DNA of 64,000 bases from DATJLY01 sp035518375 (GTDB taxonomy: Bacteria; Pseudomonadota; Alphaproteobacteria; ATCC43930; CGMCC-115725): contig DATIXQ010000026.1 in NCBI GenBank assembly GCA_035518375.1, positions 8,507-72,506 of the forward strand, in the 5' to 3' direction. A program made the position numbers and the translations under genes. Within the stretch, counting starts at the first letter, position 1. The number at the start of each line of letters is the position of its first letter. Below are positions 22,238 to 29,434 of the stretch, one piece after another. Under the pieces are notes generated by a model, which made no database searches, had not been told where the DNA came from, and worked only from the letters and a program-made list of their open reading frames with translations.

Positions 22238-23835
22238 GCCGGTGCGACATCCTCATCCGCGGCGGCACCGTCGTCGACGGCAGCGGGGATGAGTCCTATC
22301 GCGCCGACGTCGCGATCGCGGGCGATCGCATCGCCGCCATCGGCGCCGAGGCCTCACGCGCCGATGCCGCGCAGACGATCGACGCCGAAGGCCTCGTGGT
22401 CGCGCCCGGCTTCATCGACATCAAGACCCATTCCGACTTCACGCTGCCGCTCAACCCGCGCGCTGAAAGCAAGATCCGCCAAGGTGTCACCACCGAGGTG
22501 ATCGGCCATTGCGGCTTCTCGGTCGCGCCCGCGCTGCCCGGCAAGGCCGGGCTCCTCAAGGACTATCTCTCGCCGAGCGCGCCGTGGCTCACCTTCGTCG
22601 AGACGAGCTTCCGGAACTATCTCGACGGCTTCCCGGCGACCTCGACCAATGTCTGCCCGCTTGTCGGCCACAACACGCTGCGCCTCATGGCGATGGGAAT
22701 GGCGCCGCGCGCCGCGAGCCAATCCGAGATCGCGACGATGGGGGCGCTGCTCGAGGAGGCGCTGGCGGCCGGTGCGCGCGGGCTTTCGACCGGGCTCTTC
22801 ACGCCGCCCGGCTGCTTTGCCGAGCCCGCTGAGATCCACGCGTTGGCGCAGGTCGTCGCACGTCATGGCGGCGGCTACTTCACGCACCTGCGCGATGAAT
22901 CGTTGCATGTGTTCGAGGCCCTGGACGAGGCGATCGCGGTCGGCGCCGCGACCGGGGTCCATGTCCAGGTCGTGCACGCGAAGCTTTCCGGCACCGATAA
23001 TTGGGGCCGCGCCGGAAAATTCATCGCCGCGATCGAGGCCACGCGCGAGCGCGGCGTCAGCATCGACTGCGACCAGTATCCCTACACGGCCGCGAGCAAT
23101 CCGCTCAAAAACCTGCTGCCGCCGTGGGTGCAGCGCGACCGCATCGACGAGATGGCGACGCTCCTTGCCATCCCCGAAACCCGCGCGCGGATCAGAAGCG
23201 AGATCGACGCCACCGGTCTCAACAATTTCGGCCGCATCCCCGATTGGGACGCGATCCGCATCTCGGTGAGCCCGCATCGGATGCAATTTGCGGGGCGCAC
23301 CATCGCCGAGATCGCGCGCGAGAGCGGGGCCGATCCGATCGACTGCGTCTGCGATTACCTGGTCGCCGACCGTTGCGCCACGCGCGTGCTCGTCTCCTCG
23401 ATCGGCGAAGAGGACGTGCGGACATTCGTGCGCTCGCCCTCCGTGTGCGTCGGCTCCGACGGCAATTGCGTCGCGCCCTATGGCGTGACGAGCCAGGGCA
23501 AGCCCCATCCGCGCTTCTATGGCACGTTTCCGCGCATCCTTGGTCACTATGTGCGCGAGCTCGGCCTCCTGCCGCTGCCAGCCGCGATCCGCAAGATGAC
23601 GCACGCGCCGGCGCTGGCCCTGGGGCTCGACCGGCGCGGCCTGGTGCGCGAGGGCTTCCATGCCGATCTCGTCCTCTTCGGCCCCGCGGAATTCGCCGAG
23701 CGCGCGACGTACGCCGAGCCGCATCAATATCCGGCGGGGGGTGCCACCACCGTCATCGTCAACGGCGCCGTCACGGTCGCGCGTGCGGAGCACACCGGCG
23801 CGCTCGCCGGGCGCCTCCTCCGGCGCGGCACTTGA
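22234..23835 (+). CDS. N-acyl-D-amino-acid deacylase family amidohydrolase
   Basis: A 533-residue metal-dependent amidohydrolase; characterised relatives deacylate N-acyl-D-amino acids. It has the N-terminal small beta domain (DILIRGGTVVDGSG), the metal block GFIDIKTHSD, the zinc cysteine in IGHCGFSVAP, the histidines in FTHLRDE and QVVHAKLSG, and GSDGNCVAPYG near the end. The first His of the usual HxH is Lys here. It is translationally coupled to the Rieske gene, so its real substrate may be an amide or acyl derivative linked to that oxygenase. The IS1595 element starts about 40 bases past its stop. Confidence 0.88.
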   Translation: MSRCDILIRGGTVVDGSGDESYRADVAIAGDRIAAIGAEASRADAAQTIDAEGLVVAPGFIDIKTHSDFTLPLNPRAESKIRQGVTTEVIGHCGFSVAPALPGKAGLLKDYLSPSAPWLTFVETSFRNYLDGFPATSTNVCPLVGHNTLRLMAMGMAPRAASQSEIATMGALLEEALAAGARGLSTGLFTPPGCFAEPAEIHALAQVVARHGGGYFTHLRDESLHVFEALDEAIAVGAATGVHVQVVHAKLSGTDNWGRAGKFIAAIEATRERGVSIDCDQYPYTAASNPLKNLLPPWVQRDRIDEMATLLAIPETRARIRSEIDATGLNNFGRIPDWDAIRISVSPHRMQFAGRTIAEIARESGADPIDCVCDYLVADRCATRVLVSSIGEEDVRTFVRSPSVCVGSDGNCVAPYGVTSQGKPHPRFYGTFPRILGHYVRELGLLPLPAAIRKMTHAPALALGLDRRGLVREGFHADLVLFGPAEFAERATYAEPHQYPAGGATTVIVNGAVTVARAEHTGALAGRLLRRGT

Positions 23836-23867
23836 CCGGGTCGGAAGCCGGGCCTACATCTTGTACG

Positions 23868-23875
23868 TAGAAAAC
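23868..23875 (+). repeat. Left copy of 8-bp target-site duplication
   Basis: TAGAAAAC abuts the left end of the IS1595 element and is repeated exactly at 25,895-25,902. Confidence 0.9.
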
Positions 23876-23907
23876 CGGAATTAGTCACTTGACATAGGTA
23901 CGTCTAT
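23876..23907 (+). repeat. Left terminal inverted repeat of the IS1595 element
   Basis: Shares CGG, ATTAGTCACTTGAC, TAGG and CGTC in register with the reverse complement of 25,863-25,894. Confidence 0.9.
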
Positions 23908-23945
23908 AGGTTGATAATGCGGGCAGATACGAAGAAAGCCCGCAC

Positions 23946-24884
23946 ATGGACACCATCGACCTTACCGATCCTACGTTCAGCGACGAAGCCAAGGCTCGCG
24001 CCCATTTCGAGGCTACCCGCTGGCCGAACGGCCCCGTCTGCCCGCATTGCGGGAGCGTAGATCGCGTCTATCGGCTGAAGGATAGCGACGCGCACCGGCC
24101 CGGCCTGATCCACTGCAACAACTGCGACGGCTCTTTCACGGTCACGACCGGGACCGTGATGGAAAGTTCGCATGTGCCGCTCAACAAATGGGCGCTGGCG
24201 TTCCGCATCATGGGATCGGCCAAGAAGGGCTTTTCGGCGCACCAGCTCCACCGCTCCATCGGCGTCACCTATCGCACAGCATGGTTCATGTTCCATCGCA
24301 TTCGCGAAGCGATGCGGAACGCCAACCCTGAACCACTAGGCGGCAACGGCAAGATCGTAGAAGCCGATGAGGTCTATGTCGGTGGCAAGCCTCGTAAGGG
24401 TGGCCCGCGCCGCAAGACGAAGATGACGAACAAAACGCCCGTTGCTGTGCTGGTGGAGCGTGGCGGCAACGCCCGCGCGACGGTCATGGATTGGCCGCTT
24501 GACGGCGCAATCAAGCGCAACCTCGTCGCCAATGTTGCCAAGGGCACGCACGTTCACAGCGACGAACATCGCGCTTACAAGGGTATCGAGCGGCTTATCG
24601 ATGGTATGCAATCCGGCGTGCGCCATTTCGACGGCGAGTACGCGAAGGACGGCGTTCACAACAACACGGCGGAAAGCTGGAACGCGCTCCTAAAGCGCGG
24701 CATATACGGCTCATTCCATCACGTGTCGCCCGAGCACCTCTCGCGGTACTGCGACGAGTTTGTGTTCCGTTGGGATCGCCGCGCTCTGTCCGACGCCGAA
24801 CGCACCGTCGAAGCGATCAAGGGTGCCGAAGGGAAACGGCTCACGTACCGACAGCCTCGTGGCGCGCAACAAAGCGAAGCGTGA
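23946..24884 (+). CDS. IS1595-family transposase
   Basis: A 312-residue DDE-type transposase. An N-terminal zinc ribbon (C32-x2-C35, C57-x2-C60) precedes the catalytic core: D141 in EADEVYVGG, D206 in HSDEHRAY and the N240/E243 region in HNNTAESWN, followed by GIYGSFHHVSPEHLSRYCDEFVFRW, which is typical of IS1595. It catalyses cut-and-paste transposition between the inverted ends. The frame is intact and full length, so the element may still be active. Confidence 0.95.
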   Translation: MDTIDLTDPTFSDEAKARAHFEATRWPNGPVCPHCGSVDRVYRLKDSDAHRPGLIHCNNCDGSFTVTTGTVMESSHVPLNKWALAFRIMGSAKKGFSAHQLHRSIGVTYRTAWFMFHRIREAMRNANPEPLGGNGKIVEADEVYVGGKPRKGGPRRKTKMTNKTPVAVLVERGGNARATVMDWPLDGAIKRNLVANVAKGTHVHSDEHRAYKGIERLIDGMQSGVRHFDGEYAKDGVHNNTAESWNALLKRGIYGSFHHVSPEHLSRYCDEFVFRWDRRALSDAERTVEAIKGAEGKRLTYRQPRGAQQSEA

Positions 24885-24904
24885 GCTTCGCCGGTTGCGG
24901 CGGC

Positions 24905-25084
24905 TCATGGAGCTTCTGGAGAGCCTTTAGCCTTGCGCTTGCGCTTCATCGCACGGGCGCGAGGCGTCTTGCCGACGAGTTCACTGTGCGGCTTGTAAGG
25001 AGTGGTGAGCGCGTAGCGGAGCGCACGTTCGGCGCGCCGCTGGCCTTCCTCCGAGCTGTACTCCTCGATTTTCCGTGCCGCCAT
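24905..25084 (-). CDS. Small basic passenger protein of the IS1595 element
   Basis: A 59-residue, lysine/arginine-rich reading frame opposite to the transposase. The text EEGQRRAERALRYALTTPYKPHSEL followed by a basic tail resembles small conserved alphaproteobacterial proteins with a KPH motif often found near mobile genes. The start is uncertain: ATG at 25,084 is used, but 25,102 in the same frame would overlap the start of the HEPN-like gene. No ribosome site is clear. It may be a real small cargo gene or chance. Confidence 0.4.
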   Translation of the reverse strand: MAARKIEEYSSEEGQRRAERALRYALTTPYKPHSELVGKTPRARAMKRKRKAKGSPEAP

Positions 25085-25100
25085 TAAGGGGAAGAATAGC

Positions 25101-25766
25101 ATGGCGCAGAAAAAGGGGGCTAGAGCCGCTGATGAGGAGTTCTATCAAAAACAGGACTTCGACGGGTTCACTCGCGCGATCGGCCGAGCAATCACTGATT
25201 GGCAGTTCGTCGAAAAAGGGCTGGGTATGCTCTTCAGAATTCTATCGGCAAGTACCAGCGAGCAAATCGCAGGAGCGATCTTTTATTCGCCGCGCGACTT
25301 CAGCCAAAAACTGACGCTCGTTCACAATGTTGCCAGATACTATTTCAGGAAAAACGCAGATTGGATGGCGGCTTGGGACGCTCTACGCCTGCGCCTCGTT
25401 GCCGAGAGTGAATTCAGAAACGCATTTGCGCACTTCTCGCTGCATGATGCATTGGACATCAATGACGAAACGGGACTGCTGGAAGGGACCATCGAGTTGC
25501 GCCCGAACTCTCTTGATCCTAATGAGCCGTTCAGGCGCCGCCGCAAAGAACTGGCTTCGATGAAAAAGGCCGAGATCGAAGCGGCTGACGAGCGCTTCCA
25601 ACTCTTGTTCCTAGACTTGGCTAGGTTTCAACATGCGCTGGAGCGGCGGCAAGCGAAGCCTCCAGCACCGAGCGCGCCAAGTCCGAGAGTGAAAGACAAC
25701 CAACAAGGTCACCAACGCCAGCATCCGCCAGGACGAGGACGCCCGCGTCGATCATCTCGGGAGTGA
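25101..25766 (+). CDS. IS1595 passenger protein with HEPN-like R-N-x3-H motif
   Basis: A 221-residue soluble protein with no relatives that I can name. The body (~12-185) looks all-helical. At residues 106-111 it has R-N-A-F-A-H, which fits the HEPN signature Rx4-6H with a polar residue after the Arg; it sits after a helix (WDALRLRLVAESE), as in HEPN RNases. The last ~35 residues are basic and proline-rich, and overlap an antisense frame. AGGGGAAG precedes the ATG. Base use is visibly lower in GC and codon choice differs from the host genes, which suggests recent arrival. HEPN proteins act as RNases in toxin-antitoxin and defence systems, so a defence or addiction role is possible; this is inference from one motif. 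Confidence 0.7.
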   Translation: MAQKKGARAADEEFYQKQDFDGFTRAIGRAITDWQFVEKGLGMLFRILSASTSEQIAGAIFYSPRDFSQKLTLVHNVARYYFRKNADWMAAWDALRLRLVAESEFRNAFAHFSLHDALDINDETGLLEGTIELRPNSLDPNEPFRRRRKELASMKKAEIEAADERFQLLFLDLARFQHALERRQAKPPAPSAPSPRVKDNQQGHQRQHPPGRGRPRRSSRE

Positions 25767-25806
25767 TCTCGACCTCAATTCTTCGCTCGCTGACATTTCG
25801 AGCCAT
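25621..25806 (-). CDS. Small conserved-looking ITPEMIDAG protein at the right end of the IS
   Basis: A 61-residue reading frame antisense to the last 146 bases of the HEPN-like gene and to the bases beyond. The phrase VEITPEMIDAGVLVLAD followed by a LARSVLEASL helix resembles small alphaproteobacterial proteins of unknown function that start with ITPEMIxAGV. That similarity, from memory, is the only support. It could be a partner of the HEPN-like protein or an unrelated cargo frame. Confidence 0.42.
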   Translation of the reverse strand: MARNVSERRIEVEITPEMIDAGVLVLADAGVGDLVGCLSLSDLARSVLEASLAAAPAHVET

Positions 25807-25862
25807 TTGCGTACGTCCATGGCCACGGGCGATTCCGTCGCACTGTCAGGAACATACTACAT

Positions 25863-25894
25863 ATTGACGGGCCTACGTCAAGTGACTAATACCG
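25863..25894 (-). repeat. Right terminal inverted repeat of the IS1595 element
   Basis: Reverse complement begins CGGTATTAGTCACTTGAC and matches the left end with few mismatches. Confidence 0.9.
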
Positions 25895-25902
25895 TAGAAA
25901 AC
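25895..25902 (+). repeat. Right copy of 8-bp target-site duplication
   Basis: TAGAAAAC, identical to 23,868-23,875. Confidence 0.9.
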
Positions 25903-25994
25903 GGTCATAGAGCTTTGGGCCGCAAGATATGCGATTTGACGGAACGAACCCATTTTTCCATGTAGGATCGCTGCGAGCTTCCGGGGAGCGGTGA

Positions 25995-27362
25995 ATGGCC
26001 AGGTTCGACTTCGATCTTTTCACGCTCGGCGCCGGCTCGGGCGGCGTTGCGGGCTCGCGCCGGGCGGGCTCCTACGGCGCCAAGGTCGCGATCTGCGAGG
26101 ACAGCCGCGTCGGCGGCACCTGCGTCATGCGCGGCTGCGTGCCGAAGAAGCTCCTCGTCTACGGCGTACAGTTCGCCGACGCCTTTGCCGACGCCGCGGG
26201 CTATGGCTGGCACGTGTCGCCCCCGACGCACGATTGGGGCGCGCTCGTCGCGGCGAAGAACCGCGAACTTGACCGGCTCGAAGGCATCTACCACAAGCTC
26301 CTCTCCGACAGCGGCGTGAAGCTCGTGCTCGGGCGCGGCCGCGTCGTCGATCCGCACACGGTCGAAGTCGACGGCAAATCCTACACCGCGCGGCACATCA
26401 TGGTCGCGACCGGCGGCCATCCGGTGATGCCGGCGATCCCCGGCATCGAGCACGCCATCAGCTCGAACGAAGCCTTGGAGCTGCCGCGCCTGCCGCGCCG
26501 CGCCATCGTCGTCGGCGGCGGCTATATCGCGGTCGAGTTCGCCGGCATCTTCGCGACCGCTGGCGCGGAGGTGACGATCGTCATTCGCGGCGAGGAATTG
26601 CTGCGCGGCTTCGACGACGACGTGCGCGTGAGCCTGGCGCAGGAGTTGCGCCAGCGCGGCCTCACGATCCGCGCACGCACCGAGCTTGCGCGCATCGAGA
26701 AGCGCGGGGAGTCCTTCGTTGCCTACACGACCGCGGGCGACGAGATCGGCGCCGACGTCGTGCTTTATGCCACGGGGCGCAAGCCCAACACGCGCGGCCT
26801 CGGGCTCGAGGAGCTTGGCATCGACATGAACGAGGTGGGCGCGGTCGCGGTTGACGAATGGCAGCGCACGTCGGTGCCGCACATCTATGCCGTCGGCGAC
26901 GTCACCGACCGGCTCAATCTCACGCCGGTGGCGATCGCGGAGGGCCGCGCCATCGCCGAGACGCTCTTCAACAACAATCCGATCAAGGTCGATCACGCCA
27001 ACGTCGCAACGGCCGTGTTCAGCCAGCCGCCGGTCGGCTGCGTCGGTCTCACCGAGCGCCAGGCACGCCAGAGGCATCGCGTCGACATCTATCGCACGCG
27101 TTTCCGGCCGATGAAGCACACGATCTCGGGGCGCGAGGAGCGCACCATGATGAAGCTCATCGTCGACCGCGAAAACGATCGCGTGCTCGGCTGCCACATG
27201 GTTGGCGCCGACGCGCCGGAGATAACGCAAGGGTTGGCGATCGCGTTGAAGTGCGGCGCGACAAAGAAGCAGTTCGATCAAACGATCGGAATTCATCCGA
27301 CCGCGGCCGAAGAGTTCGTCACCATGCGCGACGAGGTGCCGGATCCCGTTCCCGCAGAATGA
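25995..27362 (+). CDS. gor: Glutathione-disulfide reductase
   Basis: A 455-residue FAD enzyme that reduces glutathione disulfide with NADPH. The FAD site is GAGSGGVAGSRRAGSYG, the redox pair is C43/C48 in GGTCVMRGCVPKK, the NADPH site is VVGGGYIAVEFAG and the C-terminal His-Glu base is in GIHPTAAEE. The ATG at 25,995 follows GGGGAG. It lies about 100 bases past the right end of the IS1595 element. Together with glutathione-dependent maiA and GrxD it supports a glutathione-based thiol system. Confidence 0.96.
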   Translation: MARFDFDLFTLGAGSGGVAGSRRAGSYGAKVAICEDSRVGGTCVMRGCVPKKLLVYGVQFADAFADAAGYGWHVSPPTHDWGALVAAKNRELDRLEGIYHKLLSDSGVKLVLGRGRVVDPHTVEVDGKSYTARHIMVATGGHPVMPAIPGIEHAISSNEALELPRLPRRAIVVGGGYIAVEFAGIFATAGAEVTIVIRGEELLRGFDDDVRVSLAQELRQRGLTIRARTELARIEKRGESFVAYTTAGDEIGADVVLYATGRKPNTRGLGLEELGIDMNEVGAVAVDEWQRTSVPHIYAVGDVTDRLNLTPVAIAEGRAIAETLFNNNPIKVDHANVATAVFSQPPVGCVGLTERQARQRHRVDIYRTRFRPMKHTISGREERTMMKLIVDRENDRVLGCHMVGADAPEITQGLAIALKCGATKKQFDQTIGIHPTAAEEFVTMRDEVPDPVPAE

Positions 27363-27386
27363 CCCAAAAGGGTTGGGCCGAGTCCC

Positions 27387-27415
27387 TTGCAACTTTTGCG
27401 GACGGGGCATACATA
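27387..27415 (+). promoter_or_regulatory. Possible promoter of the cold-shock gene
   Basis: TTGCAA (27,387-27,392), 17 bases and TACATA (27,410-27,415) would start a leader of about 130 bases, the long untranslated leader usual for cold-inducible csp genes. The hexamers are only fair matches. Confidence 0.35.
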
Positions 27416-27550
27416 GGACCATCGAACTTCGTGGGTTCGGGCTGCTCTTCCTTGCCTCTCGCAGGCCCGGACCTGCTCTCCGACATTCCACGAAAAAGTT
27501 TGATGTGTTCGCGCAATCCCGCGTGGACGCACTCGGTCTAGGAACTATCG

Positions 27551-27760
27551 ATGTCGACAGGAACCGTAAAGTGGTTCAACGCCCAAAAGGGCTACGGGTT
27601 TATTCAGCCGGAGGACGGGTCAAAGGACGTGTTTGTGCATATTTCGGCCGTCGAACGCGCGGGGCTCGCAAATCTCCGCGAGGGCCAGAAAGTCAGCTAC
27701 GACGTCGAGCGCGACAATCGCAGCGGAAAAGTGGCGGCCTGCAATCTGCGCGCCGTCTGA
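27551..27760 (+). CDS. cspA: Cold-shock protein, CspA family
   Basis: A 69-residue single cold-shock domain that binds single-stranded RNA and melts structure. RNP1 is KGYGFIQ and RNP2 is VFVHIS, both complete. TAGGA lies before the ATG. A long upstream region (27,363-27,550) without another gene is consistent with cold regulation through the leader, though that is inference. It is monocistronic. Confidence 0.96.
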   Translation: MSTGTVKWFNAQKGYGFIQPEDGSKDVFVHISAVERAGLANLREGQKVSYDVERDNRSGKVAACNLRAV

Positions 27761-27952
27761 TTGATTTGGCGAGAGGGGCGGCCTGCGCGGGTCACCCCTC
27801 CGCATATTCTCCGACCCCGTTCCGGCCCCTCTGCCCTTTCGTGATTCCGCGGAGCGACGCGGTGCGCCCACGCGCGCGGGCGCGAGATGACACGCGCCCT
27901 CACTTCTGAAGCGTAAGTGATTCCACGGCGCGCGTGATGCGCGTGCCGCCGC

Positions 27953-28195
27953 TCAGTCGGTGAAGCGCCAGCTTCCATCCGGCTGGCGGCAGGCCGTCGC
28001 TGTCGCCTGCTGTTCCTTGCCGCCGATCGTCACGCTCCTTTGCACCGCGCGGCAATCGGGCGCCGCCGGCATGACCGCCGCGATCGGCGGCAGCACGTTG
28101 CCGCTCGCGTCGTAGAGGTTGGGGTCATAGCGCCCCGACGGCGCCGCGGCACACGCGGTGAGCAGCAGCGCCGACAACAGCGCAAGACCTCGCAT
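27953..28195 (-). CDS. Small lipoprotein with 17-kDa surface-antigen-like C-terminus
   Basis: An 80-residue outer-envelope lipoprotein. The signal peptide ends in the lipobox LLTAC (Cys15 lipidated). The end ATACRQPDGSWRF with an earlier DCRAVQRSV matches the C-terminal text of rickettsial 17-kDa-antigen-like proteins, but the glycine-zipper part is missing, so it is a short form. A longer in-frame start would overlap the substrate-binding-protein gene and destroy the signal peptide. It follows that gene by 8 bases, so the two are probably cotranscribed. Confidence 0.8.
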   Translation of the reverse strand: MRGLALLSALLLTACAAAPSGRYDPNLYDASGNVLPPIAAVMPAAPDCRAVQRSVTIGGKEQQATATACRQPDGSWRFTD

Positions 28196-28203
28196 GGCGA
28201 TCC

Positions 28204-29403
28204 TTACTGGCCCAGGGGAATGCCGGTGAGCTTGCTCACGGGCGTCCAATCCTTGGCCGCTCGGTCCCACCGTACGACGATGGCGTTGTTGAGGTCGAGC
28301 CCGCGCTGCTTCACTCGCGCAAAATTGTAGATGCCGTCGATCCCGGCATAGCCTTGCAGATTCTCGAGATAGTCGTGGAGCTGCTCGGCGCTCGCGCCGG
28401 GCGGCAGCTTGTTGAGCGCGGCGATGACGATCCGCACCGTATCCCAGCCGATGTCGGCGCTGGCGTCGGTATGAAGGCCGGCGGCGCTCATCGCGGCGAA
28501 GAATTTGCGCTGCTCCGCGAGCACCGGCTCGGGAAGGTCAGTGCTGGCGCTGCCATGCGCGGCCCAGGCCGAGACGCCGAAGAAGAGCTGGCTCGGCAGG
28601 AACGCGGCGTATTCCGTCATCTGACCGTAGGTCATGTTGCTGCCGGAGGCCGCGGTCGGTAGGTCGAGCCCGGCCTGGACGAGGGCGCGGAACACGGTGG
28701 CGCCGGCGGCGGCTGTCGCCCAGCTCACCACCACGTTGGGCTTCTGCGCTGCGATGCGGGCGATCTGCGCCGTGATGCCGACATCGGCCGGATTGAAATA
28801 CTCCTGCGCGACGAGTTGCATGTCTTTGAACTCCGGCTCCTTGATGAGCCCGCTGATCGCCTTGTCGGCGTCCTGGCCCGAGGCGTCGGTCGTGGTGATG
28901 AGCGCCACGCGCTTCCAGCCCTTGGCCTGAAAGAAGCGGAGGAGCGCGTGCTGCTGGTCGCGCGAGGCGATCTGCGAGGTGAACTCGTAGCCGCCGTCCT
29001 TCGGGCGCACGCTCGGCGAGAAGCAATAATGCACCGGTCCGTTCTGCATGAGCGGCGTCATCGCGTTGCAGATGCCGGAAATGGTCGAGCCGAATACGAC
29101 GGGCGGATGGTTCGCGATGATCTCCGTCGTGAGCTGCACCGCCGTTTGCGGGCTCGTCTGGTCGTCGTGGAAGACGAAGTGAATGGGCTTGCCGTGGAGA
29201 CCGCCCTCTTCGTTGATCATCTTCTCCGTTACCTCGATGTTCTTCTTCTGCGTGCCGCCGAGGAAGGCGCCGCCGCCGGTCAGGGGCTCGAGCACGTCGA
29301 ACGTGCTCGGGTCTTCGGCGGCGCGCGCGGGCCCGCCGAGCGCGAGCGCGGCGGCGAACGCGGCTGCGGCGGTGCATGCGATATGGGCGATCATTCTGGT
29401 CAC
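28204..29403 (-). CDS. ABC transporter substrate-binding protein (Leu/Ile/Val-type, periplasmic)
   Basis: A 399-residue type I periplasmic binding protein. A signal peptide (~1-28, ending ARAAE) leads to a two-lobe body with the family phrases GGLHGKPIHFVFHDDQTSPQTAVQLTTEIIAN (shown here in pieces by family) and FGSTISGICNAMTPLMQ. The GTG at 29,403 was chosen because GGAGG lies six bases before it; the ATG three codons later is too far from that site. No permease or ATPase genes accompany it, so it is an orphan component. It follows the MmgE/PrpD gene with a 31-base gap, suggesting a shared substrate. Confidence 0.88.
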   Translation of the reverse strand: MTRMIAHIACTAAAAFAAALALGGPARAAEDPSTFDVLEPLTGGGAFLGGTQKKNIEVTEKMINEEGGLHGKPIHFVFHDDQTSPQTAVQLTTEIIANHPPVVFGSTISGICNAMTPLMQNGPVHYCFSPSVRPKDGGYEFTSQIASRDQQHALLRFFQAKGWKRVALITTTDASGQDADKAISGLIKEPEFKDMQLVAQEYFNPADVGITAQIARIAAQKPNVVVSWATAAAGATVFRALVQAGLDLPTAASGSNMTYGQMTEYAAFLPSQLFFGVSAWAAHGSASTDLPEPVLAEQRKFFAAMSAAGLHTDASADIGWDTVRIVIAALNKLPPGASAEQLHDYLENLQGYAGIDGIYNFARVKQRGLDLNNAIVVRWDRAAKDWTPVSKLTGIPLGQ

Positions 29404-29434
29404 GTCTCCCTCCTTCTTTTCCTTCTCGGCGAGT

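Larger units (their letters stand above)
23876..25894 (+). mobile_element. Complete IS1595-family insertion sequence with passenger genes (2019 bp)
   Basis: The ends are inverted repeats of about 32 bases with five or so mismatches: left CGGAATTAGTCACTTGAC..., right (read inward) CGGTATTAGTCACTTGAC.... They are flanked by an exact 8-bp duplication, the length typical of the IS1595 family. Inside are one intact transposase, a lower-GC passenger gene with a HEPN-like motif and two small minus-strand reading frames. Intact ends, intact transposase and exact target duplications suggest a recent insertion, between the D-aminoacylase and glutathione reductase genes. It left about 100 bases of the latter's upstream region in place. 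Confidence 0.92.

Noticed and set aside
27772..27832. Terminator after the cold-shock gene from AGAGGGGC / GCCCCTCT
   Set aside because: The arms are 45 bases apart and no T-run follows directly; not convincing.
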